Shown here: piece by piece, positions 15,983 to 23,522 of the stretch
Numbering within the stretch: position 1 is the first letter of the stretch
How the letters are laid out: each line of letters begins with the position of its first letter
From: Methanobacteriota archaeon
GTDB taxonomy: Archaea > JAADCQ01 > Methanopyri > Methanopyrales > Methanopyraceae
DNA length: 64,000 bases
NCBI GenBank assembly: GCA_027064425.1
Contig: JAMOPO010000027.1
Location: 179,353-243,352 of the forward strand
Direction of reading: 5' to 3'
Program-made: the position numbers and the translations under genes
The notes under the pieces: model-generated
The model's input: the letters and a program-made list of their open reading frames with translations, nothing else
The model's database searches: none
Told to the model about the DNA's origin: nothing

Positions 15983-17277
15983 CCGTGATGGAAGAGTGTC
16001 GGCACGAGGTGCCCGAGATCGTGGAGCGTATCGCCGAGAAGGAGGGAGTTAGGCCCGAGAAGATCGCGCGTCGAGTGGCCGAGGGCCGCGTGGTCGTCCC
16101 GGCTCACGCGGACCGGCGGGACGAGGTCGAGCCCGTGGGGATAGGCGAGGGCCTCCGAGTCAAGGTGAACGCGAACGTGGGCACCTCACCCGAGGTTTGC
16201 GACCCGGACCTAGAGGTGGAGAAGGCCAAGGCGGCCGTCGAGTACGGCGCGGATACCGTTATGGACCTCAGCACTGGGGGAGACCTCCGGAAGATCCGGC
16301 GCCGCATCATGAAGGCCGTGAACGTGCCCGTGGGCACCGTCCCCGTGTACGAGGCGGCCGTGGAGGCCACGTCCAAGGGCAAGGCCGTGGTGGACATGGA
16401 CGAGGACGACATGCTCCGGGTCATCGAGCGGCACATGCGCGATGGTGTCGATTTCATGACCATCCACTGCGCGGTCACCTGGGACGCCCTGGAGGACCTG
16501 CTCCGCCGCGGCCGGCTGTTGGGCGTGGTCTCCCGGGGCGGTGCGATCGTCGCCGCCTGGATGATTCACCACGAGGAGGAGAACCCGCTGTACGAGAACT
16601 TCGACTACATCCTGGAGCTGGCGCGCGAGCACGACGTGACCCTCTCCCTCGGCGACGCCATGAGGCCGGGCTCGGTCCTTGACGCGAACGACCCCGCCCA
16701 GCACCGAGAGCTCCTCGTTCAGGGCGAGCTGGTTGACCGGTGCCGGGAGCACGGCGTGCAGGCGATGGTGGAGGGACCGGGCCACGTACCCTTGGATCAG
16801 ATCCCGGCGGTGGTCAAGCTGCAGAAGCGGGTGTGCGACGGCGCCCCCTTCTACGTGCTCGGGCCCGTGCCCACGGACGTGGCCCCGGGGTACGATCACA
16901 TCGCGGCCGCCATCGGTGGGGCGATCGCCGCCTACCACGGCGCGGACTTCCTGTGCTACGTGACGCCGGCCGAGCACCTGGCCCTGCCCGACGTGGAGGA
17001 CGTGATCGAGGGGGTGATCGCCGCACGGATCGCGGCGCACGTGGCCGATACGGCCCGAGGCCGGGAGTACGCGGTTAAGGAGAACGAGGAGATGGGTAAA
17101 GCCCGGTGGGAGCTGGACTGGGAGCGGCAGTTCGAGCTGGCGCTGGACCCGGAGCGGGCGCGCAGGTACCGGGAGGAGCGGCCTCCGCAGGCGCGCGAGC
17201 AGTGCTCCATGTGCGGTGAGTACTGCGCGATCAAAATCCTGAAGGAGGCGCTCGGGCGGCAGCGGGAGGAGTCATGA
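15979..17277 (+). CDS. thiC: Phosphomethylpyrimidine synthase (thiamine pyrimidine)
   Basis: Radical SAM-type enzyme converting aminoimidazole ribotide to hydroxymethylpyrimidine phosphate. The C-terminal cluster motif CSMCGEYC gives C-x2-C-x3-C, one residue shorter than the CX2CX4C of bacterial ThiC, which I believe is usual for archaeal forms. Conserved core segments include VNANVGTS, GADTVMDLSTGGD, MVEGPGHVP and LGPVPTDVAPGYDHI. The frame is open upstream, but GTG 15979 overlaps the previous stop by four bases (GTGA) and gives 432 residues; ATG 15988 is the alternative. Linked by a four-base overlap to the RNA ligase gene. Confidence 0.93.
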   Translation: MTVMEECRHEVPEIVERIAEKEGVRPEKIARRVAEGRVVVPAHADRRDEVEPVGIGEGLRVKVNANVGTSPEVCDPDLEVEKAKAAVEYGADTVMDLSTGGDLRKIRRRIMKAVNVPVGTVPVYEAAVEATSKGKAVVDMDEDDMLRVIERHMRDGVDFMTIHCAVTWDALEDLLRRGRLLGVVSRGGAIVAAWMIHHEEENPLYENFDYILELAREHDVTLSLGDAMRPGSVLDANDPAQHRELLVQGELVDRCREHGVQAMVEGPGHVPLDQIPAVVKLQKRVCDGAPFYVLGPVPTDVAPGYDHIAAAIGGAIAAYHGADFLCYVTPAEHLALPDVEDVIEGVIAARIAAHVADTARGREYAVKENEEMGKARWELDWERQFELALDPERARRYREERPPQAREQCSMCGEYCAIKILKEALGRQREES

Positions 17278-18341
17278 TCGAGGAGCCGGAGAAAATCCCG
17301 GAGCACCTCCGGATCACCGCCACCCGTACCATGGTCGCGGCCCGTCCCGAGGAGCCCGAGCCGACGCTCCGCCTCTTCCGGGCGTTCAACGACGATCGGG
17401 ACGTGGTGCTGGAAGAGAAGCTGGATGGAACGAACGTTCGCGTCTACGTCGAGGGTGATCGGATCGTCGCGCACACGCGCGGTTGGGTGGACGTGAACGC
17501 GTACCTGGAGGAGCTAGGGCTGGAACCGCCCTGGGAGGACCTCCGCGGCGAGTTCGACGCGCTCACGATCCTGGAGGGGGAACTCCTTCCCTACGACCTG
17601 TTCTCCCAGGAGTCGCCCCGCCTGCACGAGCTGGCCGGACGGTTGGAGACCGAGGTGCTGTTCGAGGGGGAGCCCTCCGACGTAACGGCCCGGCTGGTTT
17701 ACTACGAGGGTAAGCGGTACGAGTGCCGGCCCGAGCCGCTGTTCAGCCGGGCCTGCGAGCTGGACCCCGACCACGAGCTCATCCAGCGCTTCCTGAGCGA
17801 GAACCAGCGCAAGCCCGACCTGGAGGAGGCGATCGAGGAGGGCAAGCTGGAGGTCCGGGTCTGCTTCTACGAGGTGGACATGCTGGAGGGCGAGCGGTGG
17901 ATCACCCGGCCCCGGACCGAGCAGCTGCGCGTCTGCGAGCGGCTCTCCACCGAGCCCCCGGAGTGGGAGGTGGTGCGCGATCCAGCGCCGGAGGACCTCG
18001 AGCGCTGGCTCGACCGGCTGGAGCGTCGGTGGCGGGAGGGGATCTGCGTCAAGCCGATGGAGGAGGACCCGGACAAGCTGCACGCCGTGAAGCTACGGTG
18101 CCCGTGGTTCGTGTACCGGGAGTTCGACGGGCGGCCGCCGGGCAAGGGCTCGCACAAGGTCGCCGGCCGAGTGACGGCGCAGATGGTGCAGACGAAGGTC
18201 CTGCACCGGAACCTGAAGGAGCTCGAGGGAGAGCGGAACGTGCTCGGCAGGAAGTGGCGCAAGCTGTCGGAGCGCGTTCAGCGGGCGTTGGACCTGCAGG
18301 AGCGCCTCATGAGCCTTGGTATCGACAGCCCCAAGATTTAG
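17274..18341 (+). CDS. ATP-dependent RNA ligase (nucleotidyltransferase superfamily)
   Basis: A 355-residue covalent nucleotidyltransferase with the ligase motif set: motif I EEKLDGTN (adenylated Lys 49), motif III-like ILEGELLPYD near residue 101, motif IV EGICVKP (about 255) and motif V AVKLR (about 271). KLDGTN is typical of RNA ligases of the Rnl2-like PF09414 type rather than DNA ligases. It lacks an obvious OB-fold; the C-terminus is a Lys/Arg-rich helical tail. The ATG overlaps the thiC stop by four bases. Substrate (tRNA repair, RNA circularisation or other) is not evident. Confidence 0.8.
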   Translation: MIEEPEKIPEHLRITATRTMVAARPEEPEPTLRLFRAFNDDRDVVLEEKLDGTNVRVYVEGDRIVAHTRGWVDVNAYLEELGLEPPWEDLRGEFDALTILEGELLPYDLFSQESPRLHELAGRLETEVLFEGEPSDVTARLVYYEGKRYECRPEPLFSRACELDPDHELIQRFLSENQRKPDLEEAIEEGKLEVRVCFYEVDMLEGERWITRPRTEQLRVCERLSTEPPEWEVVRDPAPEDLERWLDRLERRWREGICVKPMEEDPDKLHAVKLRCPWFVYREFDGRPPGKGSHKVAGRVTAQMVQTKVLHRNLKELEGERNVLGRKWRKLSERVQRALDLQERLMSLGIDSPKI

Positions 18342-18354
18342 GGGGGTGGTCGCC

Positions 18355-19923
18355 GTGTGCGGGATCGTGTGCCTGGCCGGGAGAAGGGGGGAGGAGGTCG
18401 AGCGGGCGCTGGAGGTCATCCGGCACCGCGGCCCGGACGGGCGCGGGTTCGCCGTGGTCAGGGAGGGTGAGGTGGAGTTCTCGGAGGAGGCGCCGGACGA
18501 GGGCGAGGTTCTCCTCGGGCACGTGCGACTGCGGGTTCGAGGTGAGGAGGAGGTCCAGCCCATCACCGACGAAGACCGGGCCGTCGCAGTTGACGGGGAG
18601 CTTTACAACTACCGGCGGTTCGTGGAGGACGCTCCCTCGGACTCGTGGGCCGTGTTCGGGATGGTTAAGTCCGAGTCCGACGCCGCCGCGGCCCTGAGGC
18701 TACTGCGCGGTGAGTACGCGTTCGTGGCCGCGCTGGAGGACGGCACGGTGCTGGCCGCCCGGGACCCGATCGGTGTGCGCCCGCTCTACTTTTCCCTCGA
18801 TGGAGACGGGCTCGCGATCGCCTCGGAGCGTAAGGCGCTGTGGGCGCTGGGCCTCGAAGACGCACGACGCCTGCCGCCCGGGTCGCTGCTGGTGTACCGG
18901 GATGGTGAGCTCAGGGTCCGGAACGTGGTGGACGTGCCCCGTCCGCGTCCGGGATCTTACGGGCCTGAGGACCTGCGGCGCGCGCTGGAGCGGTCGGTCC
19001 GTGACCGGGTCCGGGAGACGGAGCGAGTCGGGATCGTCCTGTCGGGCGGCGTGGACAGCTCGACGATCGCCCTGCTCGCGTCCGAGCACGCGGAAATCCG
19101 GTGCTACGCGGCGGGGTTCGAGGGTTCCGACGACGTCGAGTTCGCTGATCGGCTGTGCGACGCGATGGGGTGGGACTTCCGCCGGATCGACCTCGGCGAG
19201 TCGTTCGAGGAGCTGGTGGCCCTGACGGTGCTGGCGGTCGAGTCGTACAACCCTATGAAGGTGGAGGTGGGCGTTCCGATCCTGGCCTGCGCGGGGGCGA
19301 TGTCCGAGGACGGGCTCAGGGTGATGCTCTCCGGGCAGGGTGCGGACGAGCTGCTGGGCGGGTATCAGCGCCACCTGCGGAACTACGGGGACTGGGAGCG
19401 GTTCGCGCTCGAGCTGTGGCGGGACGTGGCGTCGATCCACGAGGTGAACCTGGAGCGGGACGACAAGGCCGGGATGATCCACTCGGTGGAGCTTCGGGTC
19501 CCCTACCTCGACCTGGACGTGGTCCGCGTGGGACTGGGCATTCACCCGGAGGAGAACGTCAGCGGCCCGGAGGACCGGCTGCGGAAGCGGGCGCTGCGCA
19601 AGGTGGCGGAGGAGCTGGGCCTGCCGGACTTCGTGGTGGAGCGGCGGAAGCGCGCGACCCAGTACGGGTCTCTCACCTCTAAGATGCTGGACAAGCTCGT
19701 GCGGGAGCTGGGTGTCAAGCGGGCCGTCGCCAAGCAGCTCGGGTACCGGAGTCACAAGGAGCTGTTCCTGCGCGTGGTGGGCCGGCACCTCGGCTTCCCG
19801 TGGGAGGCGCCCGACGTGCGGGAGATCGAGCGCGAGTGCTCCCGGCTGAACGTGGAGTGCGAGCTGGAGGACTTCCTGGAAGAATACGTGCGACCGCTCA
19901 GTACTCGCCGAGTGAGCGGGTGA
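18355..19923 (+). CDS. asnB: Asparagine synthetase B-like, glutamine-hydrolysing
   Basis: Makes asparagine from aspartate, ATP and glutamine, or a related amidation. Class II glutamine amidotransferase needs Cys at position 2: GTG 18355 gives M-C-G-I-V, preceded by GGGGGGTGGT (18341-18350), so this start is chosen although the frame is open from 18316. 522 residues: glutaminase domain about 1-185 with HRGPDGRG, then synthetase domain with PP-loop LSGGVDSST near residue 229 and LSGQGADELLGGYQRH near residue 325. The 3' end overlaps the convergent hjc by 26 bases. Confidence 0.88.
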   Translation: MCGIVCLAGRRGEEVERALEVIRHRGPDGRGFAVVREGEVEFSEEAPDEGEVLLGHVRLRVRGEEEVQPITDEDRAVAVDGELYNYRRFVEDAPSDSWAVFGMVKSESDAAAALRLLRGEYAFVAALEDGTVLAARDPIGVRPLYFSLDGDGLAIASERKALWALGLEDARRLPPGSLLVYRDGELRVRNVVDVPRPRPGSYGPEDLRRALERSVRDRVRETERVGIVLSGGVDSSTIALLASEHAEIRCYAAGFEGSDDVEFADRLCDAMGWDFRRIDLGESFEELVALTVLAVESYNPMKVEVGVPILACAGAMSEDGLRVMLSGQGADELLGGYQRHLRNYGDWERFALELWRDVASIHEVNLERDDKAGMIHSVELRVPYLDLDVVRVGLGIHPEENVSGPEDRLRKRALRKVAEELGLPDFVVERRKRATQYGSLTSKMLDKLVRELGVKRAVAKQLGYRSHKELFLRVVGRHLGFPWEAPDVREIERECSRLNVECELEDFLEEYVRPLSTRRVSG

Positions 19924-20308
19924 ACAGCCGGCGCGGGTCGAGCCCGGTCCGACGGGCCGTCTCGTAGTCCACGACGTACGACTTCTCCCGCTCCTCCAGG
20001 TCCTCCGGGCGGAGAAGGATCGCGTTCAGCGCGAACCCGGTCCTGCGGTGGGGCGGCTTCCACGCGATCATCGGCTCGGCGCGGAACCGCTCGGCGAACT
20101 CGACCAGCCCTTCCACCTCCTCCTTGCGCACGTAGAGCCGGTCCTCTCGACGGACCTTGCACTCCACCGCGAGGTGGCCCCGCCCCGGCACGTAGGCCAC
20201 AACGTCCACGGGCCCTCCCGACCCGGCCGCTCGGATGGCCTCGCCTCCGTGCCGGCGGACGTACCTGACGAGCTGCCGCTCGAAGTCGGCCCCCTTGCGG
20301 TAGGACAC
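19898..20308 (-). CDS. hjc: Archaeal Holliday junction resolvase Hjc
   Basis: Cleaves four-way DNA junctions. The 136-residue protein has the nuclease signature of the family: KGADFERQLVRYV (Glu 10), AAGSGGPVDVVAYV with the metal-binding Asp, and LAVECKVRR with the E-x-K pair near residue 52. Length is typical (about 130). The start lies four bases after the tmk stop, so tmk and hjc form an operon. The C-terminal 26 bases overlap asnB in convergent orientation. Confidence 0.92.
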   Translation of the reverse strand: MSYRKGADFERQLVRYVRRHGGEAIRAAGSGGPVDVVAYVPGRGHLAVECKVRREDRLYVRKEEVEGLVEFAERFRAEPMIAWKPPHRRTGFALNAILLRPEDLEEREKSYVVDYETARRTGLDPRRLFTRSLGEY

Positions 20309-20312
20309 CGGC

Positions 20313-20897
20313 CTACCCCTCCACGACGTCGTCCGGCACGTCCAGCGAGTCTCCCACGCGCTTCAGCACCTGCCGCACGATGATCTCGGCGATCTCCTCC
20401 TTCTCCATTCCCTCAGCGTCCAGCCAGCGAACCTCCACCCCGAACTCCCTCTCGGCGCGCCGGGCCGCCCGGCGGTACTCCTTCCTGACCTTCTCGAGGA
20501 ACTCTGGGTCGAACTCCTCGTCGCGCACCAGGGGCTCCCGGTCGATCACGTAGATAAGGTCCGGCTTGGGGACGGGGCGCTGGAGCTCCAGCAGCCAGGA
20601 GAGGTCGGCTCCCAGGGCGGACTGGTAGGCGAGGGTGCTCAGGAACGTCCGGTCGGAGAGGACCACGTCCGACCCCTCGAAGTCAACGCGCTCGAGCGTG
20701 AGCAGCCGGTCGAGGGTGAAGGCGAGGGCCTGGGCGTGGGGGTTATCCCACTTCAGGGCCTTCCTGCCCAGCTCCGTGCCGGGCTCTCGCACGATGGTCA
20801 CCTCGAGCCCGTGGATCTCGAGGAGCTCGGAGGCGATGTTCACGACGGAGGACTTACCGACGCCGTCCACGCCCTCGACGCCCACGTACAGGGACAA
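20313..20897 (-). CDS. tmk: Thymidylate kinase
   Basis: Phosphorylates dTMP to dTDP. P-loop GVEGVDGVGKSS near the N-terminus, VREPGTELGRKAL and VVLSDRTFLSTLAYQSA (DR-type motif) follow. The frame is open to 20960, but the P-loop should be about ten residues in, and TTG 20897 gives 194 residues beginning MSLYVGVEGVDG with GGGAGGG just upstream. A shared AT-rich stretch at 20925-20937 lies between tmk and the initiator tRNA, so the two are divergently transcribed from close promoters. Confidence 0.9.
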   Translation of the reverse strand: MSLYVGVEGVDGVGKSSVVNIASELLEIHGLEVTIVREPGTELGRKALKWDNPHAQALAFTLDRLLTLERVDFEGSDVVLSDRTFLSTLAYQSALGADLSWLLELQRPVPKPDLIYVIDREPLVRDEEFDPEFLEKVRKEYRRAARRAEREFGVEVRWLDAEGMEKEEIAEIIVRQVLKRVGDSLDVPDDVVEG

Positions 20898-20924
20898 GGT
20901 CGGCCCTCCCGAGATCGGACCGCG

Positions 20925-20937
20925 AAAATTTAATGTA
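20925..20937. promoter_or_regulatory. Divergent TATA region for tmk and tRNA-iMet
   Basis: AAAATTTAATGTA is the only AT-rich block between tmk (-) and the initiator tRNA (+). On the plus strand TTTAATGTA is about 35 bases before the tRNA 5' end. On the minus strand TTAAATTTT is about 30 bases before the tmk TTG, which would make the tmk mRNA almost leaderless. Confidence 0.55.
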
Positions 20938-20967
20938 TTGGATGGGGACCGGGCGCGCATGGAGGGC

Positions 20968-21046
20968 AGCGGGGCGGGGTAGCCAGGTCCATCCCGCCGG
21001 GCTCATAACCCGGAGGTCCCGGGTTCAAATCCCGGCCCCGCTACCA
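20968..21046 (+). tRNA. Initiator tRNA-Met (CAT), C at position 8
   Basis: Acceptor AGCGGGG/CCCCGCT, anticodon stem CCGGG/CCCGG with loop CTCATAA (anticodon CAT, 21004-21006), T arm CCGGGTTCAAATCCCGG, genomic CCA at 21044-21046. The A1-T72 pair and the three G-C pairs in the anticodon stem mark it as initiator rather than elongator. Position 8 (base 20975) is C where almost all tRNAs have T; in Methanopyrus such C8 is edited to U by a dedicated deaminase. No intron. Confidence 0.95.
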
Positions 21047-21051
21047 GTCCG

Positions 21052-21078
21052 GAATCGTTATGAGGTTCGTAACGATTC
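21052..21078. repeat. Palindrome CGTTA-N9-TAACG, best copy
   Basis: GAATCGTTA and TAACGATTC form a perfect nine-base inverted repeat around a nine-base spacer. It lies six bases after the initiator tRNA and before the convergent end of the secreted-protein gene. It could be a termination or processing hairpin, or a protein-binding palindrome. Further copies with the same spacer occur at 34899, 37666, 44776 (one mismatch) and 57663. Confidence 0.6.
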
Positions 21079-21101
21079 GGGCCCGGGAGGAGGATGGAGG
21101 G

Positions 21102-22280
21102 TCAGGCTGCGGCCGGTGCCGGCGTCAGCAGCCACTGGACCAGCGTCTCCAGCAGGTAGGTGACCGTCGTCAGCAGCGAGCCTAGGAACAGGTCCTCGGG
21201 AGGTATGTCGACGCCCGTCGCGCTCTTGATGGCGGCCGCGAGCTCCCGGAATGCCTCCTGAACCTCCGGGGACAGGCCCTGGAACGCCTGGTGCTTGATG
21301 TCCTCCGGGAGCAGCATGGTCAGCACCGTGGACACCAGCGCCGCCAGGATCGACTTCTCCAGGAAGTTCACCGTCAGCATCTCGGTGAACGTCGGCTGAG
21401 ATTCCTGCCTGAGCTTACCGCCGGCCGCCCAGACGATTGCCTTCGCCAGGAGCGCGTGGGCGCCGGTTCTGTTCGTCAGCTCCGGGTGCGGTCCGAAGAG
21501 CACGAATCTGCCCCGGGGCACCCACTCGTCGCCCTCGCGGACGAAGTACTGGCCCGCGACGATCGCCCAGCCGCGGCAGGTGTCCACGTACTCGCCCACC
21601 GGCCAGATCTTGATCATGACGTCCTTGCCTTCGATCTTGGTGTACTTGATCCAGCACTTCTGACTCGGGTCGTACCGGAGACCCTCCTCCGGGCCGAACC
21701 CCGGGCCGTTCCAGTACTTGTACGTGAAGACGTTGTTCCACGTCCAGTCCGGCGTCAGCGGGTTGTTCGGCAGGATGAGCACGCGGCAGATCCGGTTGGG
21801 CCCGTTCATCCCGTCCACGACGGTGACGCCGTCCTGAATGAGGTCCTGGTGGCCCGGCCCGCTGGAGCTGTACTCGATGTTGCCCGCGTGCAGGTAGGCG
21901 CCCGCGCAAACGCCCACGTAGCCGATGCCCAGGTCGATCTGCGCGTGGTACAGGAGCTCCACGAAGTCGAAGTGCCAGTACCGCTCCGGGTGCCAGCCAC
22001 CGGGGACGTAGATCACGTTGATCTTAGCGCCGGTGAGTGGGTCGATGCCCGTCTCCAGCACGGTCCGCCAGCGGTCCTCCCTGGTCGTGTAGTGCCACAC
22101 TATCGTGTCCTGGGGACCGGTGGCCCGGTAAGTGTTCCACCAGTCCACGATCCTCTTCGTCCGCGCCACGCAGGTATCGTCCGCACCGCCTCCCGCCCAG
22201 GTGAGGATATGAATCTCCGCGGTGGCGGGCGATGCGACGAGCGTCACGGTCGCCAGGAGCACCAGGAGGGAGGGTCTCAC
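21102..22280 (-). CDS. Secreted glutamine-amidotransferase-like protein (BPL_N-like)
   Basis: 392 residues. An N-terminal signal peptide (RPSLLVLLATVTLVASPATA) is followed by a class I amidotransferase-like domain: VIYVPGGWHPERY, then IGYVGVCAGAYLHAG with Cys at the nucleophile elbow (about residue 126), and a late LFGPHPEL with a possible His. This arrangement recalls the BPL_N domain of biotin-protein-ligase-related proteins. The C-terminal 100 residues are helical with hydrophobic stretches and end in TPAPAAA. Start is GTG; GATAAAAG at 22314-22321 is a likely TATA box. Substrate unknown; a cell-envelope role is inferred from secretion. Confidence 0.7.
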   Translation of the reverse strand: MRPSLLVLLATVTLVASPATAEIHILTWAGGGADDTCVARTKRIVDWWNTYRATGPQDTIVWHYTTREDRWRTVLETGIDPLTGAKINVIYVPGGWHPERYWHFDFVELLYHAQIDLGIGYVGVCAGAYLHAGNIEYSSSGPGHQDLIQDGVTVVDGMNGPNRICRVLILPNNPLTPDWTWNNVFTYKYWNGPGFGPEEGLRYDPSQKCWIKYTKIEGKDVMIKIWPVGEYVDTCRGWAIVAGQYFVREGDEWVPRGRFVLFGPHPELTNRTGAHALLAKAIVWAAGGKLRQESQPTFTEMLTVNFLEKSILAALVSTVLTMLLPEDIKHQAFQGLSPEVQEAFRELAAAIKSATGVDIPPEDLFLGSLLTTVTYLLETLVQWLLTPAPAAA

Positions 22281-22313
22281 CCGGTCACCCCCGCCCGGCC
22301 CCGGCGGGAGGCC

Positions 22314-22321
22314 CTTTTATC
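22314..22321 (-). promoter_or_regulatory. Candidate TATA box of the secreted-protein gene
   Basis: GATAAAAG on the minus strand, 34-41 bases before the GTG at 22280. The rest of 22281-22434 holds no gene. Confidence 0.5.
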
Positions 22322-22434
22322 GTTGGTAGGCAAGCGGTACACCGGGCGCCGTGATGTGGATGGGATCTCCGGTGGGGATCGGGGAGGCCTCGCGGCCGAT
22401 GACCGGACCGGCGGGAGCCGAAACCCGCGGGAAT

Positions 22435-22794
22435 TCACTCCAGCACCTTGATGTTCTCGACGACCTGCGGGTACAGCGTGATCTCGAAGTCGTCCTCCTC
22501 CCGCTTGATCACGATGTTACCTCGGTTGTCGATCCGCTCGACCTTACCCCGGATCTTCCTCCGACGGTACCCTTCGGGCGAGCGGTAGCGGATCACGACG
22601 ACGACCTCCTTGCCCACGATGTCCTCGTCCCAGTCCGGCCTGGGGAGGTCCAGGAACTCGCCGGTCTCCACGCCGAACTCCCGGTACGACGGGATCCGCT
22701 TGATCTCCTTCCCGCACTCCGGGCACTTTAACACCTCTACGCCGTCCTCCCGGAGCTCCGGGTTCATCTCGGTCCCGCACTCCGGGCACTTCAA
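22435..22794 (-). CDS. Zinc-ribbon protein, uncharacterised
   Basis: 119 residues. Two CPEC-type knuckles (KCPECGTEMNP at the N-terminus and KCPECGKEIKR near residue 23) form one zinc ribbon; the remainder (about residues 55-119) is beta-rich with VGKEVVVVIRYRSPEGYRRR and KVERIDNRGNIVIKRE, possibly a small barrel that could bind RNA. No family recognised beyond zinc ribbon. The start overlaps the end of the upstream reductase gene by four bases, so it is co-transcribed. Confidence 0.7.
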   Translation of the reverse strand: MKCPECGTEMNPELREDGVEVLKCPECGKEIKRIPSYREFGVETGEFLDLPRPDWDEDIVGKEVVVVIRYRSPEGYRRRKIRGKVERIDNRGNIVIKREEDDFEITLYPQVVENIKVLE

Positions 22795-23486
22795 TCCGGC
22801 TCACCCCGGGCCCGTTCGTGCTCTTCCGCGAGCTCCCGCGCGGAGCCGACGACCTCGTACCACAGGACCACGTCCCGACCGAGCCGCTCCACGCGCTTGA
22901 GCTTTAGTCCCACGCCCTCCGCCACCGTCGGGAACCCCTTCCCCTCCACCGGCGTGAGCGCCTCCGAGCCGCCGATCATCACGGGCGCCACCGCGACCCT
23001 GAACTCGTCGATCAGCCCATGCTTCAGGAAGCTCCAGGCGAGCGTGGGGCCACCCTCCAGCAGCAGGGACCTGACCCCGCGCTCGTACAGGACCCGCAGC
23101 CCCTCTCGCACGTCCGCGAACTCCCCTTCCCACCCGACCTCCTCCACCTCCACTCCACGCCGCTCGAGCCTGCGGCGGTGCTCCGGCTCCGCCTCGGCGC
23201 AGAGGATCAGCGTGGGGATCTCGCGGGCGGTTCGGACGAGCCGGCAGTTCAGGGGTATCCCGGTGCAGTCCGAGGAGAACACGACCCGGAGCGGGTCCTC
23301 ACCCTCAACCAGCCGGACGTTGAGCATCGGGTCGTCCCTGCGCACGGTGTTCGCGCCCACGGCGACCGCGTCGTGCTCGGCCCGAAGCCGGTGCACCTCC
23401 CTCAGGTCCTCCTCGCCGGAGATCCGGGCGTCTCCCTCCACGCTCACCACCTTGCCGTCGGCCGTCATCCCTACGTTGTACAGCAC
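22791..23486 (-). CDS. Diaminohydroxyphosphoribosylaminopyrimidine reductase (archaeal riboflavin/F420 path)
   Basis: Resembles archaeal 2,5-diamino-6-ribosylamino-pyrimidinone 5'-phosphate reductase (RibD C-terminal domain/RIB7 type), NADPH-dependent, in riboflavin and deazaflavin synthesis. Motifs: YNVGMTADGKVV at the N-terminus, VGANTVRRDDPMLNVR near residue 44, LLEGGPTLAWSFL near residue 146 and VAPVMIGGSEALTP near residue 167. The GTG at 23486 gives 231 residues but would lose a conserved-looking KRPRVL just upstream; no ATG, GTG or TTG is found before the stop at 23523, so the start is uncertain. ribH, in the same pathway, is at 57807. Confidence 0.82.
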   Translation of the reverse strand: MLYNVGMTADGKVVSVEGDARISGEEDLREVHRLRAEHDAVAVGANTVRRDDPMLNVRLVEGEDPLRVVFSSDCTGIPLNCRLVRTAREIPTLILCAEAEPEHRRRLERRGVEVEEVGWEGEFADVREGLRVLYERGVRSLLLEGGPTLAWSFLKHGLIDEFRVAVAPVMIGGSEALTPVEGKGFPTVAEGVGLKLKRVERLGRDVVLWYEVVGSARELAEEHERARGEPD

Positions 23487-23522
23487 CCGGGGCCGCTTCA
23501 GCGCGCGACGCCCCCTGGGACC

